Notes: generated by a model not told the origin, from the letters alone. Shown: positions 1-9,186, numbered from the stretch's first letter. The stretch is DNA of 64,000 nt from an uncultured Bryobacterales bacterium (GCA_951813065.1 CATOTH010000002.1:186001-250000); one strand, 5' to 3'. Numbers and translations: made by a program.

Positions 1-622
1 GCACGATCCGCGGAAGCATCTCGAAGACAGCAACCTCGGCTCCGAAGCTGCGATACATCGAAGCGAACTCCACCCCCACGGCACCCGCCCCGATCACCGC
101 GAGCGAACTCGGCACCTGGGTCAGGTCGAGGATCTCGACATTCGTCAGAACGCGATCCGAACTGAGGTCGATCCCTGGCAGCATGCGGGCTTCCGATCCG
201 GTCGCGAGAATCACATTCGACGCCTTGATGCTCCGCTCGCCGTCCGGGCCGGAAACATGCACCGCGCTGCCGCCTTGAAGCGTGCCGAACCCTGCGATCG
301 TGTCAATCTTGTGTTTCTTGAAGAGCTGGCCGATACCCTTGGCATGCTTAGCAACGATCTCTCCCTTGCGCCGGCCCATCACCTCAAGATCGATCGAGAC
401 GTTTTCTGCTTGGATGCCGATCTGCTCGCCGTGCAGCGTGGCCTCGTAGACCTCGGCGAAATGCAGCAGCGCCTTGGTCGGAATGCATCCGACATGCAGG
501 CAAGTGCCTCCGAGGTGAGGGTCTTTCTCAATGACGCCGACTTTTAGGCCGTACTGGGCCGCGCGAATCGCCGCAACGTACCCACCCGGGCCGCTGCCGA
601 CGATCAAGACATCGTAATCCAT
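1..622 (-). CDS. lpdA: Dihydrolipoyl dehydrogenase, N-terminal part (runs off the window)
   Basis: E3 flavoprotein that reoxidises lipoamide in pyruvate/2-oxoacid dehydrogenase or glycine cleavage complexes using FAD and NAD+; cytosolic. About 207 codons are visible and the 3' end lies outside the window. I translated it from the minus strand: it starts MDYDVLIVGSGPGGYVAAIR, an FAD-binding Rossmann motif (GxGPGG, residues 9-14), followed by the redox-active disulfide motif GGTCLHVGCIPTKALL with C41 and C46, then the second nucleotide-binding glycine motif (IGAGAVGVEF, near residue 190). The ATG at 622 is the natural family start. The pyridine-nucleotide domain and the catalytic His-Glu C-terminus cannot be checked. 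Other class I disulfide reductases (mercuric or glutathione reductase) are less likely because the PTKALL context is typical of lipoamide dehydrogenases. Confidence 0.93.
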   Translation of the reverse strand, partial: MDYDVLIVGSGPGGYVAAIRAAQYGLKVGVIEKDPHLGGTCLHVGCIPTKALLHFAEVYEATLHGEQIGIQAENVSIDLEVMGRRKGEIVAKHAKGIGQLFKKHKIDTIAGFGTLQGGSAVHVSGPDGERSIKASNVILATGSEARMLPGIDLSSDRVLTNVEILDLTQVPSSLAVIGAGAVGVEFASMYRSFGAEVAVFEMLPRIV

Positions 623-782
623 GGCTAAATCCCATCTTATCAGGGCATTCCGCTCACCAACGGCGAGGGGAGGCAAGCGAGGGCGCGACAATGCGCCGAT
701 TCGATTCCTCGCCACACTCCGCCGCCGGCAAGAGGGACCCGACAGGCGAACCGATGCGGTCGAATCTCAGTCGCGAACGAAA

Positions 783-3587
783 TCAGAACACCCGGAAGCT
801 CGTGCCAAGGGTGTATGTGCGGCCTTCCCGGTAGCCCAGGAACGTCTCGCCTCCCTGCGTCAGGAACCAGCGCGCATTGCTCAGGTTCTCAGCCTCGAAG
901 CGCAATTTCCAGCGGCCTTCGCCCTTGAGTGTGAACTCGTAGACGAAATCCATTGTCGCCAGACCACCCTGCACGACATCCGGCAACCCGAACGCACCCA
1001 CATCGGTGATCCGGCTCGAGAAATAGTTGACGTAGAAACGGGCCGTGCTGCGAGCCTTGGGCCGGGCCCACTCGGCGATCACGTTCGCAACGTAGCGCGA
1101 CTGGCCCTGCATCGGACGCTGCAGGGAGGTCAGCACAATCCTGTCGCCAACGTTCTCCAGGTCGATGCTCGACTCGACGAAGGTGAAGTTCGAGGAAACC
1201 GCGAACTCGCGCAGCTTCGGGGAGACGAAATTCATGCCCCGCCGGAACTCGAACTCGAGCCCGTAGTTCTGCGCCGCGTCGGCGTTGGAAAAGGTCCGCA
1301 GGAGGGCGACGGCCGAAATCATCGTCCGCTCGATCGGCCGGTTGAAGCTCTTGAAGAAGAAGCTGGCCGCGATCAGCTGGTTGCCACCGGGAAAGTACTC
1401 CCAGCGGAAGTCGTAGTTGGAAATGCCGGTCTGCTCGAGTTCGGGGTTGCCGATCGTCTGCAACCCGCCGACCAGGTCCAGGAAACCGAACCGGGCGAGT
1501 TCGCGGAAGTCCGGCCGCGACACTGTCTGGCTAAACCCGACGCGCAGGTTCTGCTTCGGCGTCGCAGCGTAGATCACATTCAGAGCCGGCAGGTAGTTGA
1601 CCGTGTTAAACGGCGCGGGTTCGCGCCCGGTGGCCGGCAGGAACTGATTGAACGTCGTGACATCCTGGTTGACGTCCTCGATCCGCAAGCCGCCGATCAC
1701 CCTCCATCTCGAAGCGAGATTCAGCTCGAGCATCCCGTAATATCCGAACACGTCCCGCACGCCCCGGTACGCGTCGGTGACGCGAGTTGTCTCGTCGATC
1801 TCGAACAGCCTCGGCCCGATGTTCTCGTCGGCGAAGAGTTCGTTCGGAGGCAGGGTCCGGTCGAGACCCCTCGAGCCCCGCAGGACGTACTTGAACCGGC
1901 GCGAGCGGAAGTTCCGCCCGCGCGAGGAGTAGTTCGCACCGAACTTGACCGCGCCGCTGAACGTGCCCTTGTAGAACGGGACCAGCATGTCAATGCCCGG
2001 GTTGAGAATGGTCTCGTCCAACTCGTTGAACATGCGGAACGCGCTCTGGCTGTCGTCGAAGAAAACGAACTCGTCAAGCCGTGGGAGGTAGATCTGCAGG
2101 CTCTCGCGCAAGTCGGGCTCGTTGCGCGTTGCCGACGAGTACGACATCGACCAAGTCATGACACTGTTGCCAAGACCCTTGAAGAGATGCTCGCCAGCCA
2201 GTTGGGAGTTGAGGATGGTTCGCTCGATGTAGCGCAATCGCTGGTTGCGAATATCGATGTCGAAATCTTCGTAGTGGCCTTCGTAGTACCGCGCGTTGTC
2301 ATCGGTGTCGCGGGAAAGGAAATTCCTCCAGGCCAGCTTGTTGGCGGGAGTGAACTGGTACGAGAGGTTCAGGACGCCCCCGAGCCGCACCGACTCCTCG
2401 GATTCGTCGTAGGTGAACTGGCTGCCCGGAACTGGAGGTCCGGCGTTGGGATTGCCAAGCGCCGCCTCGGGATTGGGGAAGTAGTAGTTGCGTTCCTGGT
2501 CGAAGATCGAGTTCAGCGAGTTGGAGAACGTCAGCGCACCAACCACGCCCAGCTTCCCGTACGTGTTGCCTGCCACGATGTTCCACCCCATCGAGGGTCG
2601 GCTGAGATCGCGGGGCACACGCTCCCAGTTGGTTGAGAAACTGCGGCCGAGCTCTTGGAGTTCGTCGCGACTGAATGTGAACCGGTCGATCCGCTGGTCG
2701 CCGGGAATGGCGTCGGGGAGCGCCCGGGTGCCATCATCGAATCCCCAGAAGTCCCGACCGCCACCCGGGTAGTCCAGGAAAGTGCGCCCGTGCGTCTGGT
2801 CGTTGTAGCCCAGCGAATAGCTCACGCTCAGCGTCGGGCGGGTCGGGAATTCGGTCGTCTGCACCTGCACCAATCCTGCGGAGAACTCGCCCGGCAGATC
2901 TGGCGAATACGTCTTCTGGACCTTGATGCTGTCAATCAGGCTGGCGGGAAACAGGTCCAGCGGAACGACGCGCCGCTCAGGCTCGGTGCTGGCCAGCATC
3001 GCATTGTTCAGTGTGGTCCCGCTGTAACGCGGGTCGAGGCCCCGCACGAAGACGAAATCGTTCATCGTTGTCACGCCGGTGACCTTCTCGATCGCCTCGG
3101 AGGCATCGGACGACGTCCCGCCGCGAATCTCCTCCGCGCTGATCGTGTCGGACACGGTGGAGGCTAGCTTGCGCTCCACGAGCATGGCCTGCTGCGTGGC
3201 CACGGAAGACGCCACGGTGGCGACGACATCCACGACCGTTGACTCGCCCTTCATCGACATGACCGTGCTGGCGTCCGCAATCTCGCCGACGATGACCTCG
3301 AGGCCCTCGACATTCACCGCTTGGTGGTTGTCCGAGGCATAGCTGACGGTGTAGAGCCCGACGGGTACGCCCTCGATCATGAAGCTGCCCTCGATCGTCG
3401 TGGTAGCCGTGACCGTCACCTCCCCGGTCATCTCGATCTGGACCTGCGGCAAGGGCGTGCCTGTCGAGGCGTCGTACACGAACCCCAGCACAGTTCCGCT
3501 ATTGTCCTGACCGCGCAAGCCCGGCAAGGCGACAAGCGCCGCAGCCAGCAATGCAGTGACAGCGGTACGGATTGGCAAAGTACGCAT
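783..3587 (-). CDS. TonB-dependent receptor with carboxypeptidase-regulatory-like N-terminus
   Basis: Outer membrane receptor of 934 aa that would import a TonB-energised ligand; the substrate is unknown. The chosen ATG at 3587 gives a clean signal peptide (MRTLPIRTAVTALLAAALVA); an upstream in-frame GTG at 3614 would add nine residues and spoil it, and a GGAGAGA sits about 10 nt before the ATG. After the signal there is a carboxypeptidase-regulatory-like beta-sandwich (about residues 30-110, GTVLGFVYDASTGTPLPQV), a plug domain (about 140-250, with VRGLDPRYSGTTLNNA), and a long beta-barrel rich in aromatic/charged alternation that ends in Phe (TYTLGTSFRVF), as expected for BAM-assembled barrels. 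This architecture resembles the Oar/SusC-like receptors expanded in Acidobacteriota. No SusD-like partner or TonB is nearby; a response regulator lies 111 bp upstream on the same strand. Confidence 0.9.
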   Translation of the reverse strand: MRTLPIRTAVTALLAAALVALPGLRGQDNSGTVLGFVYDASTGTPLPQVQIEMTGEVTVTATTTIEGSFMIEGVPVGLYTVSYASDNHQAVNVEGLEVIVGEIADASTVMSMKGESTVVDVVATVASSVATQQAMLVERKLASTVSDTISAEEIRGGTSSDASEAIEKVTGVTTMNDFVFVRGLDPRYSGTTLNNAMLASTEPERRVVPLDLFPASLIDSIKVQKTYSPDLPGEFSAGLVQVQTTEFPTRPTLSVSYSLGYNDQTHGRTFLDYPGGGRDFWGFDDGTRALPDAIPGDQRIDRFTFSRDELQELGRSFSTNWERVPRDLSRPSMGWNIVAGNTYGKLGVVGALTFSNSLNSIFDQERNYYFPNPEAALGNPNAGPPVPGSQFTYDESEESVRLGGVLNLSYQFTPANKLAWRNFLSRDTDDNARYYEGHYEDFDIDIRNQRLRYIERTILNSQLAGEHLFKGLGNSVMTWSMSYSSATRNEPDLRESLQIYLPRLDEFVFFDDSQSAFRMFNELDETILNPGIDMLVPFYKGTFSGAVKFGANYSSRGRNFRSRRFKYVLRGSRGLDRTLPPNELFADENIGPRLFEIDETTRVTDAYRGVRDVFGYYGMLELNLASRWRVIGGLRIEDVNQDVTTFNQFLPATGREPAPFNTVNYLPALNVIYAATPKQNLRVGFSQTVSRPDFRELARFGFLDLVGGLQTIGNPELEQTGISNYDFRWEYFPGGNQLIAASFFFKSFNRPIERTMISAVALLRTFSNADAAQNYGLEFEFRRGMNFVSPKLREFAVSSNFTFVESSIDLENVGDRIVLTSLQRPMQGQSRYVANVIAEWARPKARSTARFYVNYFSSRITDVGAFGLPDVVQGGLATMDFVYEFTLKGEGRWKLRFEAENLSNARWFLTQGGETFLGYREGRTYTLGTSFRVF

Positions 3588-3698
3588 GGTGGTCAATCTC
3601 TCCAATGCGAGCACAGAGGTGTCCGCGCCACTCGAGCAGGGAGAATCGGCAGGCAGCTCCCAGGCAAGCCCGCCAAATCCGAATCTACCCAGAATCGG

Positions 3699-4424
3699 TT
3701 ACGCCTCCGCTGCATTTCCATTAAGATCTCGTGAAGGCGCGTCGGCATCCTTCACCGTGTATCCAAAGCCTCGAACGGAACGGATGTAGCGCGGCTTGGA
3801 CGGGTCCGGCTCCAGCTTTCGTCGCAGGCGCCGGACATGCACATCAACAGTGCGGTCGGTGACGTTGCAGGCGACTCCCCAAACCGAATCGAGCAGGCTC
3901 GCGCGGCTGAACACGTGACCCGGCTGCCTCATCATTCGTTCCAAGAGCTGGAATTCAGTCGCGGTCACGGCAACCGTCTTTCCGCCCAGCCGTACTTCCC
4001 GGCGTTCAATGTCCAGCTCCAGATCGCCGAGACGGTGGACCGTGTCGAGCCCGCCCCTGCCGCGAAGCCGGAGCTTGACTCGCGCCACGAGCTCACGGAC
4101 CGAGAACGGCTTGACCACGTAATCGTCCCCGCCGTTCTCCAAACCGTGCAGCCGGTCGGCTTCCTCGGTCCGAGCCGTGAGGAAAATTACCGGGGTGTCT
4201 CGAAACCGGGGATCCTCGCGGAGCTGCTGGCAGATCGAGAATCCATCCATGCCCGGCAGCATCACATCCAGGACAATTGCGTCAGGCTGCTCCCGGACGC
4301 AGAATTCCGAGGCGCTCGCGCCGTCGTGCGTGCCTGAGAACTCGAAGCCCTCCTGCTCGAACGCGTAGCAGAGGAGACCCGAGAGGTCCCGGTCGTCCTC
4401 GATCACTGCGACCTTCGGAGGCAC
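3699..4424 (-). CDS. OmpR/PhoB-family response regulator (orphan)
   Basis: Two-component transcription factor of 241 aa. The receiver domain has the acidic pair D10/D11, phospho-acceptor D53 (VLDVMLPGMDG), switch T83 and K105 (VVKPFS). The C-terminal winged-helix Trans_reg_C domain has the usual TATEFQLLERMMRQPGHVFSR and VHVRRLRRKLE stretches. The start is GTG at 4424, preceded by AGGAG five nt upstream, which decides it. No histidine kinase is adjacent, so its partner is encoded elsewhere. It is divergent from queA (122 bp gap) and lies directly upstream of the TonB receptor on the same strand; co-regulation of that receptor is possible but unproven. Confidence 0.92.
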   Translation of the reverse strand: MPPKVAVIEDDRDLSGLLCYAFEQEGFEFSGTHDGASASEFCVREQPDAIVLDVMLPGMDGFSICQQLREDPRFRDTPVIFLTARTEEADRLHGLENGGDDYVVKPFSVRELVARVKLRLRGRGGLDTVHRLGDLELDIERREVRLGGKTVAVTATEFQLLERMMRQPGHVFSRASLLDSVWGVACNVTDRTVDVHVRRLRRKLEPDPSKPRYIRSVRGFGYTVKDADAPSRDLNGNAAEA

Positions 4425-4535
4425 AGAACTCCTACTATTCGTACCGGACGAACGGTTAAGGACGGGTTGAGCGATTGTTAATTGTCAGTGAATTTCCCTC
4501 CGGAACCCCGGGCCGGCCGAGCGCGGACGCGTCCT

Positions 4536-4541
4536 TACAAT
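4536..4541 (+). promoter_or_regulatory. -10-like box just before queA
   Basis: TACAAT ends five nt before the TTG start codon of queA. Transcription would then begin at or next to the start codon, giving a leaderless or nearly leaderless mRNA. No convincing -35 box is seen 17 nt upstream. Confidence 0.4.
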
Positions 4542-4546
4542 AGGGC

Positions 4547-5587
4547 TTGCTAGCGTCGGACTTCGACTACGAATTGCCGCAGGAACTGATCGCGCAGCGG
4601 CCCCTGGCGGAGCGCAGCGCCAGTCGCATGCTGGTCATTGACCGGCACTCGGGAATCTGGTCGGATGCATGGGTGCGGGAGTTGCCGGAGAGACTGGGCG
4701 AAGGGGACTGCTTGGTCGTGAACAACAGCCGTGTGCTCGCCGCACGGATTGTCGGCAAGCGGCGTCCGCCTCAGGGCGGCCAGCTTGGTGGAGCGGCCGA
4801 GATTCTGGTCGTGGAGCCCGAAGACGCGCCTGCGGGCATTTGGCGCGCACTCGTCCGCCCGAGCCGCAAGCTGCGGCCCGGCTCGCTAGTGGAAACGGAC
4901 TGGGCCACGATCAAGGTGCTCGGGCACGCCGGCCACGGAATGCGCACAGTCGAGTTCCTGGACCTGAGCGGCGCCGCGGTCAACCGCCTGCTCGCCTCGC
5001 GGGGGCACGTGCCGTTGCCGCCCTACATCCGTAGAGACGACGACACAGCCGACCGCGAGCGATACCAAACGGTGTTCGCGCGGGAACCCGGGTCGGTTGC
5101 CGCTCCAACGGCAGGGCTGCACTTCGACAAGCCACTGCTGGACAGAATCCGGAGGCGCGGCGCCAGCGTCGCCGAACTGACGTTGCATGTCGGCCCGGGG
5201 ACATTCCGCCCAGTCTCGGAACCACATGTCGAGAATCACCGCATGCACGCCGAGCGGTTCGAGGTGCCGGAAGCGACCGCGGACGCCATCCGCGGCGCGC
5301 GCCGGACCATCGCGGTCGGCACGACGGTGGTGCGGGCGCTGGAAACAGCGGCGGCACGCGGGGAGCCGATCCGTCCCCAGCACGGGGAGACGGACCTCTT
5401 TATCGCGCCGGGATTCCGCTTCCACGCCGTGGACGCGCTACTCACCAATTTCCACTTGCCTCGGTCCACGCTGCTGATGCTGGTCGCGGCCTTTGCCGGG
5501 GAGGACCTTGTGCGCCGTGCATACGCGCACGCCATGCGTCAGCGCTACCGGTTCTATTCCTACGGCGACTGCATGCTCATTGTGTAG
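4547..5587 (+). CDS. queA: S-adenosylmethionine:tRNA ribosyltransferase-isomerase (queuosine synthesis)
   Basis: Transfers and isomerises the ribosyl moiety of SAM onto 7-aminomethyl-7-deazaguanine in tRNA to give epoxyqueuosine; cytosolic. At 346 aa it has normal family length. Recognisable blocks are the N-terminal SDFDYELPQELIAQRP, NNSRVLAARI, VAAPTAGLHFD, LHVGPGTFRPV, TNFHLPRSTLLMLVAAF and the C-terminal RYRFYSYGDCMLI. The start is TTG at 4547; it is required because the conserved SDFDYELP begins three residues later and no ATG or GTG is available. There is no clear Shine-Dalgarno and a TACAAT box sits immediately upstream, so the transcript may be leaderless. The 3' end overlaps the convergent HAD gene by 11 bp. 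No other queuosine genes are in the window. Confidence 0.96.
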   Translation: MLASDFDYELPQELIAQRPLAERSASRMLVIDRHSGIWSDAWVRELPERLGEGDCLVVNNSRVLAARIVGKRRPPQGGQLGGAAEILVVEPEDAPAGIWRALVRPSRKLRPGSLVETDWATIKVLGHAGHGMRTVEFLDLSGAAVNRLLASRGHVPLPPYIRRDDDTADRERYQTVFAREPGSVAAPTAGLHFDKPLLDRIRRRGASVAELTLHVGPGTFRPVSEPHVENHRMHAERFEVPEATADAIRGARRTIAVGTTVVRALETAAARGEPIRPQHGETDLFIAPGFRFHAVDALLTNFHLPRSTLLMLVAAFAGEDLVRRAYAHAMRQRYRFYSYGDCMLIV

Positions 5588-6230
5588 ATCCCGAGGCCGC
5601 CCCCTCCAGCCAGCGGCCGAACACGCAGACCTCCTCAAACAAGTGGTCCGGCTCGCATGCGGCCAGGCCCTGCGGGTCGGCGTCGGGAGCCCATGCCGCC
5701 GCCGCGCTGCCAATGCGAACAGTCCGGGCGGCGCGTATATCCGACGGCGCGTCGCCAACGCCGACCACGGCTCCGGGCGGGAACCCCCAGCGGCCCAGCA
5801 CGCTACGCATGCAGCGGACCTTGACTCCACCGGATCTCGAACCTGCTTCGACGACGGGAAAGAATTCCCGCAGACCCAGGACCTCCAATGAGACTGCTGC
5901 GCTGCGTCCGCCCTTCCCGGTCACGACCGCTAGCTCGATCCGGCGGGAACGGAGCGATTCGAGGGTTTCTCGGATCCCCTCGAACGGCCTCGGGCAGCTC
6001 GCGTGAGCGTCCCGGTAGACCTCAAGATACTCTTTGGTAGCGCCTTCGGGATCATCAGGGCACAGACGCTCGAGGATCCCCTCTTCCGACGGGCCGAACA
6101 TGGCGTGGACCTCGCGATCCGCGAAATCGCGACCGAGCCTTCGGCGCAACACCGCGCGGAACGCTCGGTAGCAGACCGGCAGCGTGTCGCCGAGCGTCCC
6201 GTCAAGGTCGAAGATCACGCCTCGGACCAT
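5577..6230 (-). CDS. HAD-superfamily hydrolase, phosphoglycolate-phosphatase-like
   Basis: Cytosolic small-molecule phosphatase of 217 aa. HAD motif I is FDLDGTLGDT with nucleophile D8 and acid/base D10; motif II is the VVTGKG segment; the motif III lysine lies in SGGVKVR; motif IV is GVGDAPSDIRAA. The helical cap between motifs I and II (about residues 15-85) is the C1 type seen in Gph/PpaX-like enzymes. Start ATG at 6230. The stop of this gene is 11 bp inside the convergent queA, and its start is six bp from the stop of the ThyX-like gene upstream on the same strand, so the two are probably co-transcribed. Substrate cannot be assigned; phosphoglycolate or a pyrophosphate are guesses from the family. 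Confidence 0.87.
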   Translation of the reverse strand: MVRGVIFDLDGTLGDTLPVCYRAFRAVLRRRLGRDFADREVHAMFGPSEEGILERLCPDDPEGATKEYLEVYRDAHASCPRPFEGIRETLESLRSRRIELAVVTGKGGRSAAVSLEVLGLREFFPVVEAGSRSGGVKVRCMRSVLGRWGFPPGAVVGVGDAPSDIRAARTVRIGSAAAAWAPDADPQGLAACEPDHLFEEVCVFGRWLEGAASGSTQ

Positions 6231-6236
6231 CCGCTC

Positions 6237-7691
6237 TCAGCGCGTCAGCGCATCCTCCTCCCACGGCGGCGTGGCCTGGATCAACCGGCCCAGGTCGGGC
6301 TCGACCTCGAGAATGCGCTGACGCATCTCCCAGGCGACCTTGCGGTAAGAACTGTGGCCCTTGACTCCAGACCGCACGCGAGCGATGTACTCGGCCTCGG
6401 CGAAGTCCATCTTGAACAGCGAGCGGCAGCGAGTGGCAAACGGAAGCAAGTAGTGGCTCGCCGGGTCTGAGACTTCTCCGACTGTCGCACGAGCCTCGGC
6501 GGTTGCCGCGAGAGCCTTGTCGTAGCGGTCACCAACTCCCGCTTCGTCGAGCAGCGCCGGACGCTCGCAGCCTAGACTATCGCCGAGTCTCTGGTGCACC
6601 TGCTGGCAGCGACGGTGCCGGTGCAGATCCCGGTAGGCGCCAATATCGCAAACGATGTCGAAGACGTATTGGTATCCGCTCCGGAAGGGCAGCATCAACT
6701 CGTCGCGCCGATTCCGGCCTTGCAGGGCAGTCTCCAGGACCTCCATGCGGCGCGCTCGATTCCACCCGCTCACCGCCTCCAGGATCGCCCTGAACGGATA
6801 ATCGGTAACGGCGTAGAGCCACGTCGCCGCCATTTCGTCGAGGGGGTCAGCGGGGCGAACCAAATCAACGTCGGCCGGCTGGTCGAAGCCGCCGGGATTG
6901 AAATTCTGACGAGCCCATTCCGCCACTCGCTCGATGGCTCCGGACCGTGCGACATCGGGATCGGCGTACTTCGCCAAGGTGGGAGCGACGGGATCCTGCG
7001 GGGCGGATGCGTCGAGGGAGCACGACGCTGGCGCGGCGCAGGCCGCATGCATCTCAGCCGCGAGGGAGCGCACCTCGGCATACTCCGAGACACCCATGCG
7101 CCGCATCTGCTTTTCGAGCGTGCGAATGCTTGTGATCTGCCCGATGTTCGTGGAAATGCCAGCGACCAACATGTACCGGGTCACGTCATACGCCCTGGCA
7201 TCGATCGTGCGGCGATAGGCGCCCGGGTGCATGTCGGCAGGCTTGGGATGAACCTCCGCAAGGTGCTCGCGGATCGCGCTGTGCAGCTGTCGGTACTCGT
7301 CCAGCAGGGCTGACGCCGCGGAACGGTAGACCGGCTCGGCGCTCGAGCCAATCAACTCGTCGGGGAGAATGATCCGGCCCTTCGAGAAGTCCTGGTAGCG
7401 GCTGGACTTGGCCTGCCCATCCCACAGTTGCTCGTCCGCGATCTCGATCGCGGCAATCTCCGAGATTCCCTCGAAACAGAATATGCAGTGGCCGAGATCG
7501 GCAATCGAGGCATGGCCGTACTGGAAATAGAAGCTATCGAGAAACTTGCCGGAATCGTGCTCGGCGACCCATTCCAGGCTTTGGGCCACGGAATCCGCGG
7601 AACGACTGTACCGAGCGAGCGCATACGCGCTCTTCTCCGCCGGCATCGGTGCCAGCACGACGACCCGGGCGGCTTGGGGTTGCTCGGGCAT
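6237..7691 (-). CDS. Duplicated ThyX-like protein (FAD-dependent thymidylate synthase family, degenerate motifs)
   Basis: A 484-aa protein built from two ThyX-like halves; canonical ThyX is about 220-250 aa with one domain. The N-terminal half contains the family context YGHASIADLGHCIFCFEGIS (residues 58-77) and SSRYQDF (97-103), but the RHR signature expected between them is absent. The C-terminal half keeps an RHR (358-360, RHRRCQQVHQRLG) but lacks the conserved Ser and the downstream xNExSxR pattern. Complete ThyX activity (methylene-THF plus FAD to dTMP) is therefore doubtful unless the two halves share one active site. The start is ambiguous: ATG at 7691 (MPEQPQAARVVVLAP) begins just before the first conserved beta strand; an in-frame ATG at 7763 would add 24 low-complexity residues. 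It is followed after 6 bp by a HAD phosphatase. Confidence 0.75.
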   Translation of the reverse strand: MPEQPQAARVVVLAPMPAEKSAYALARYSRSADSVAQSLEWVAEHDSGKFLDSFYFQYGHASIADLGHCIFCFEGISEIAAIEIADEQLWDGQAKSSRYQDFSKGRIILPDELIGSSAEPVYRSAASALLDEYRQLHSAIREHLAEVHPKPADMHPGAYRRTIDARAYDVTRYMLVAGISTNIGQITSIRTLEKQMRRMGVSEYAEVRSLAAEMHAACAAPASCSLDASAPQDPVAPTLAKYADPDVARSGAIERVAEWARQNFNPGGFDQPADVDLVRPADPLDEMAATWLYAVTDYPFRAILEAVSGWNRARRMEVLETALQGRNRRDELMLPFRSGYQYVFDIVCDIGAYRDLHRHRRCQQVHQRLGDSLGCERPALLDEAGVGDRYDKALAATAEARATVGEVSDPASHYLLPFATRCRSLFKMDFAEAEYIARVRSGVKGHSSYRKVAWEMRQRILEVEPDLGRLIQATPPWEEDALTR

Positions 7692-7754
7692 GGTGGCGGC
7701 GGAGGCCCCGCTCGGACTCTGGCGACGCGACGCGCCACGCAGCGGGAATCTGTG

Positions 7755-7760
7755 ATTGTA
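7755..7760 (-). promoter_or_regulatory. -10-like box upstream of the ThyX-like gene
   Basis: TACAAT on the minus strand, 64 nt upstream of the ATG at 7691. The insertion sequence begins 8 bp further upstream, so any native -35 element has been displaced and replaced by the end of the element. Confidence 0.35.
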
Positions 7761-7761
7761 C

Positions 7762-7768
7762 ATGCCCC
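7762..7768. repeat. Target-site duplication, left copy
   Basis: ATGCCCC directly flanks the left end of the insertion sequence and is repeated at 9669-9675. An eighth base (C) is ambiguous between the element and the duplication. Confidence 0.85.
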
Positions 7769-7842
7769 GGGGTGCAGGACATCGTTTTGATTTTTCGGGG
7801 TTTTCGGGTGCGGTGAGCGCTCAAGCCGCGGATCGACGTTCA

Positions 7843-9186
7843 TCAAGGGCGGGCGGTGCGGTAGGCCCAGAAATCCTCGTAGAGTCCGCTGAGGTTGCAG
7901 CAGCGCAAGGCGGCGATGGCATTGGCGCCCTGAACGGTCCAGTGCATTCCCGAGCGCTTTAGGCGTGTGCCGATCGCGGTCTTGCACCCAGACTCTACAA
8001 CGCCGGAAGCGACGCACAGCCCTTGGGCGCGGAAGGCGGCGTATTGCATGCGCTCGCAATTGCGCTCGATGTAAGCGGCGCACTGGGCGGCCTGCTCGCA
8101 GTCGTCGGCGTGGGAGCGCAGGACGGCGAGCACGTCGTTGAGGCAGCCGTCGTCGAGTTCGTCGCAACGCACGTCGGCCCACAGCCGGGCTCGTTCGGCA
8201 TCGTCGGGGTAGAGCGCCTTGGAAACGTCGTGCAGATGCTGCTTGGCGTGGAACAGGTCCACGATCTGGATTGCGCCCGGGTAGTCCATGGCCGCGAGAT
8301 TCCAGATCCATGGCGCTCCGTCGCCGAGCACGACGCGCCGCTCGGCTCGCGGGAAGCCGCGCCGCTCGGCCTCGCGCCGGACGCGGCGGGCGAAGGGGGA
8401 CGGTTCCGGGTCGGTGTCGCGGCTGGCGGCACTCTCGATCGCGGCCGAGTAGGAGGCCGAGCCGAGATCGCGCGTCGGGCGGCCCGTCCGGGGGTGGCGG
8501 GACTCGGCCGTCCAGACCACGACGAGCTTGGCCTCGCGGGTCTTGGCCGACCCGTCGGGCTGCTTGCCGACGCGCCCGAGCGTCTCGTTGGAGCGCACGG
8601 GCAGGCCGGTGCCATCCAGGCCCAGGTACATGGTCGGGGCGGGCGGGTCCTCGGCGGGCAGGGCACCGGCGCGCTCGGCGGCGGCGATCTCGCGCCCGAG
8701 CGCCTCGGCGCAGCGCTCGACCTGCTTGGTCTGCACGCGCACGCCGGCGAGTTGGTCCAGCAGGGCGGAGGACTCGGCGAAGCTGACCAGGGCGGCGGCC
8801 GAGCCGGTCATGCGCAGCACGCCGGGCGAGAGGGAGGAGCCGAGCAGTCCCAGAGCGGCGTCGCGGGGGTAGCCGCCGTGGCCGCAGGCGCGGCAGTGGT
8901 AGTAGGCGCGCTGGAGGGTCAGCGGGCCGAGCACGGTTTCGAACGTCTTGGGGTGCCGGCCGGCATAGCGTGCCGGCTGGCGGCAGTCGGGGCAGGGCCG
9001 GCAGGGGCCGCAGTGGTCGGAGAGGTCAGCGTCGAGGCGCTGCTCGACGGCACGGGCGGCGAGATGCAGGGCGCTGCGGCGCACAGCGGTTTCGACGGCC
9101 TCGAAATCGATGCGGTCGTGGGGGCAGGTGCCCACGAAGCGGTCGATCTCGGCGCGGATGTCGGGTGCAAAGCGCTGGCTCAACGT
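7843..9186 (-). CDS. tnpA: ISKra4-family transposase, catalytic orfB (made by frameshift)
   Basis: About 447 residues downstream of the slippery site. The family hallmarks are all present: a zinc-ribbon-like N-terminal part with HCGPCRPCPDC and YYHCRACGHGG, the MYLGLDGTGLPVR catalytic-core strand, VVLGDGAPWIWNLA, GAIQIVDLFHAKQHL, and the C-terminal CVASGVVESGCK and RSGMHWTVQGANAI blocks. Conserved acidic residues in DGTG, GDGAPWIW and VVESG are the likely DDE-type catalytic set. There is no credible start codon near the frame entrance; the frame upstream of about 9195 is meaningless. It must therefore be read from orfA by a -1 shift, giving a fusion of about 570 aa. Confidence 0.9.
   Translation of the reverse strand, partial: TLSQRFAPDIRAEIDRFVGTCPHDRIDFEAVETAVRRSALHLAARAVEQRLDADLSDHCGPCRPCPDCRQPARYAGRHPKTFETVLGPLTLQRAYYHCRACGHGGYPRDAALGLLGSSLSPGVLRMTGSAAALVSFAESSALLDQLAGVRVQTKQVERCAEALGREIAAAERAGALPAEDPPAPTMYLGLDGTGLPVRSNETLGRVGKQPDGSAKTREAKLVVVWTAESRHPRTGRPTRDLGSASYSAAIESAASRDTDPEPSPFARRVRREAERRGFPRAERRVVLGDGAPWIWNLAAMDYPGAIQIVDLFHAKQHLHDVSKALYPDDAERARLWADVRCDELDDGCLNDVLAVLRSHADDCEQAAQCAAYIERNCERMQYAAFRAQGLCVASGVVESGCKTAIGTRLKRSGMHWTVQGANAIAALRCCNLSGLYEDFWAYRTARP

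Noticed and set aside
621..2636. A 671-aa open frame on the plus strand across the TonB receptor gene
   Set aside because: It is antisense to a clear TonB-dependent receptor and has no domain; high GC makes long antisense frames common.
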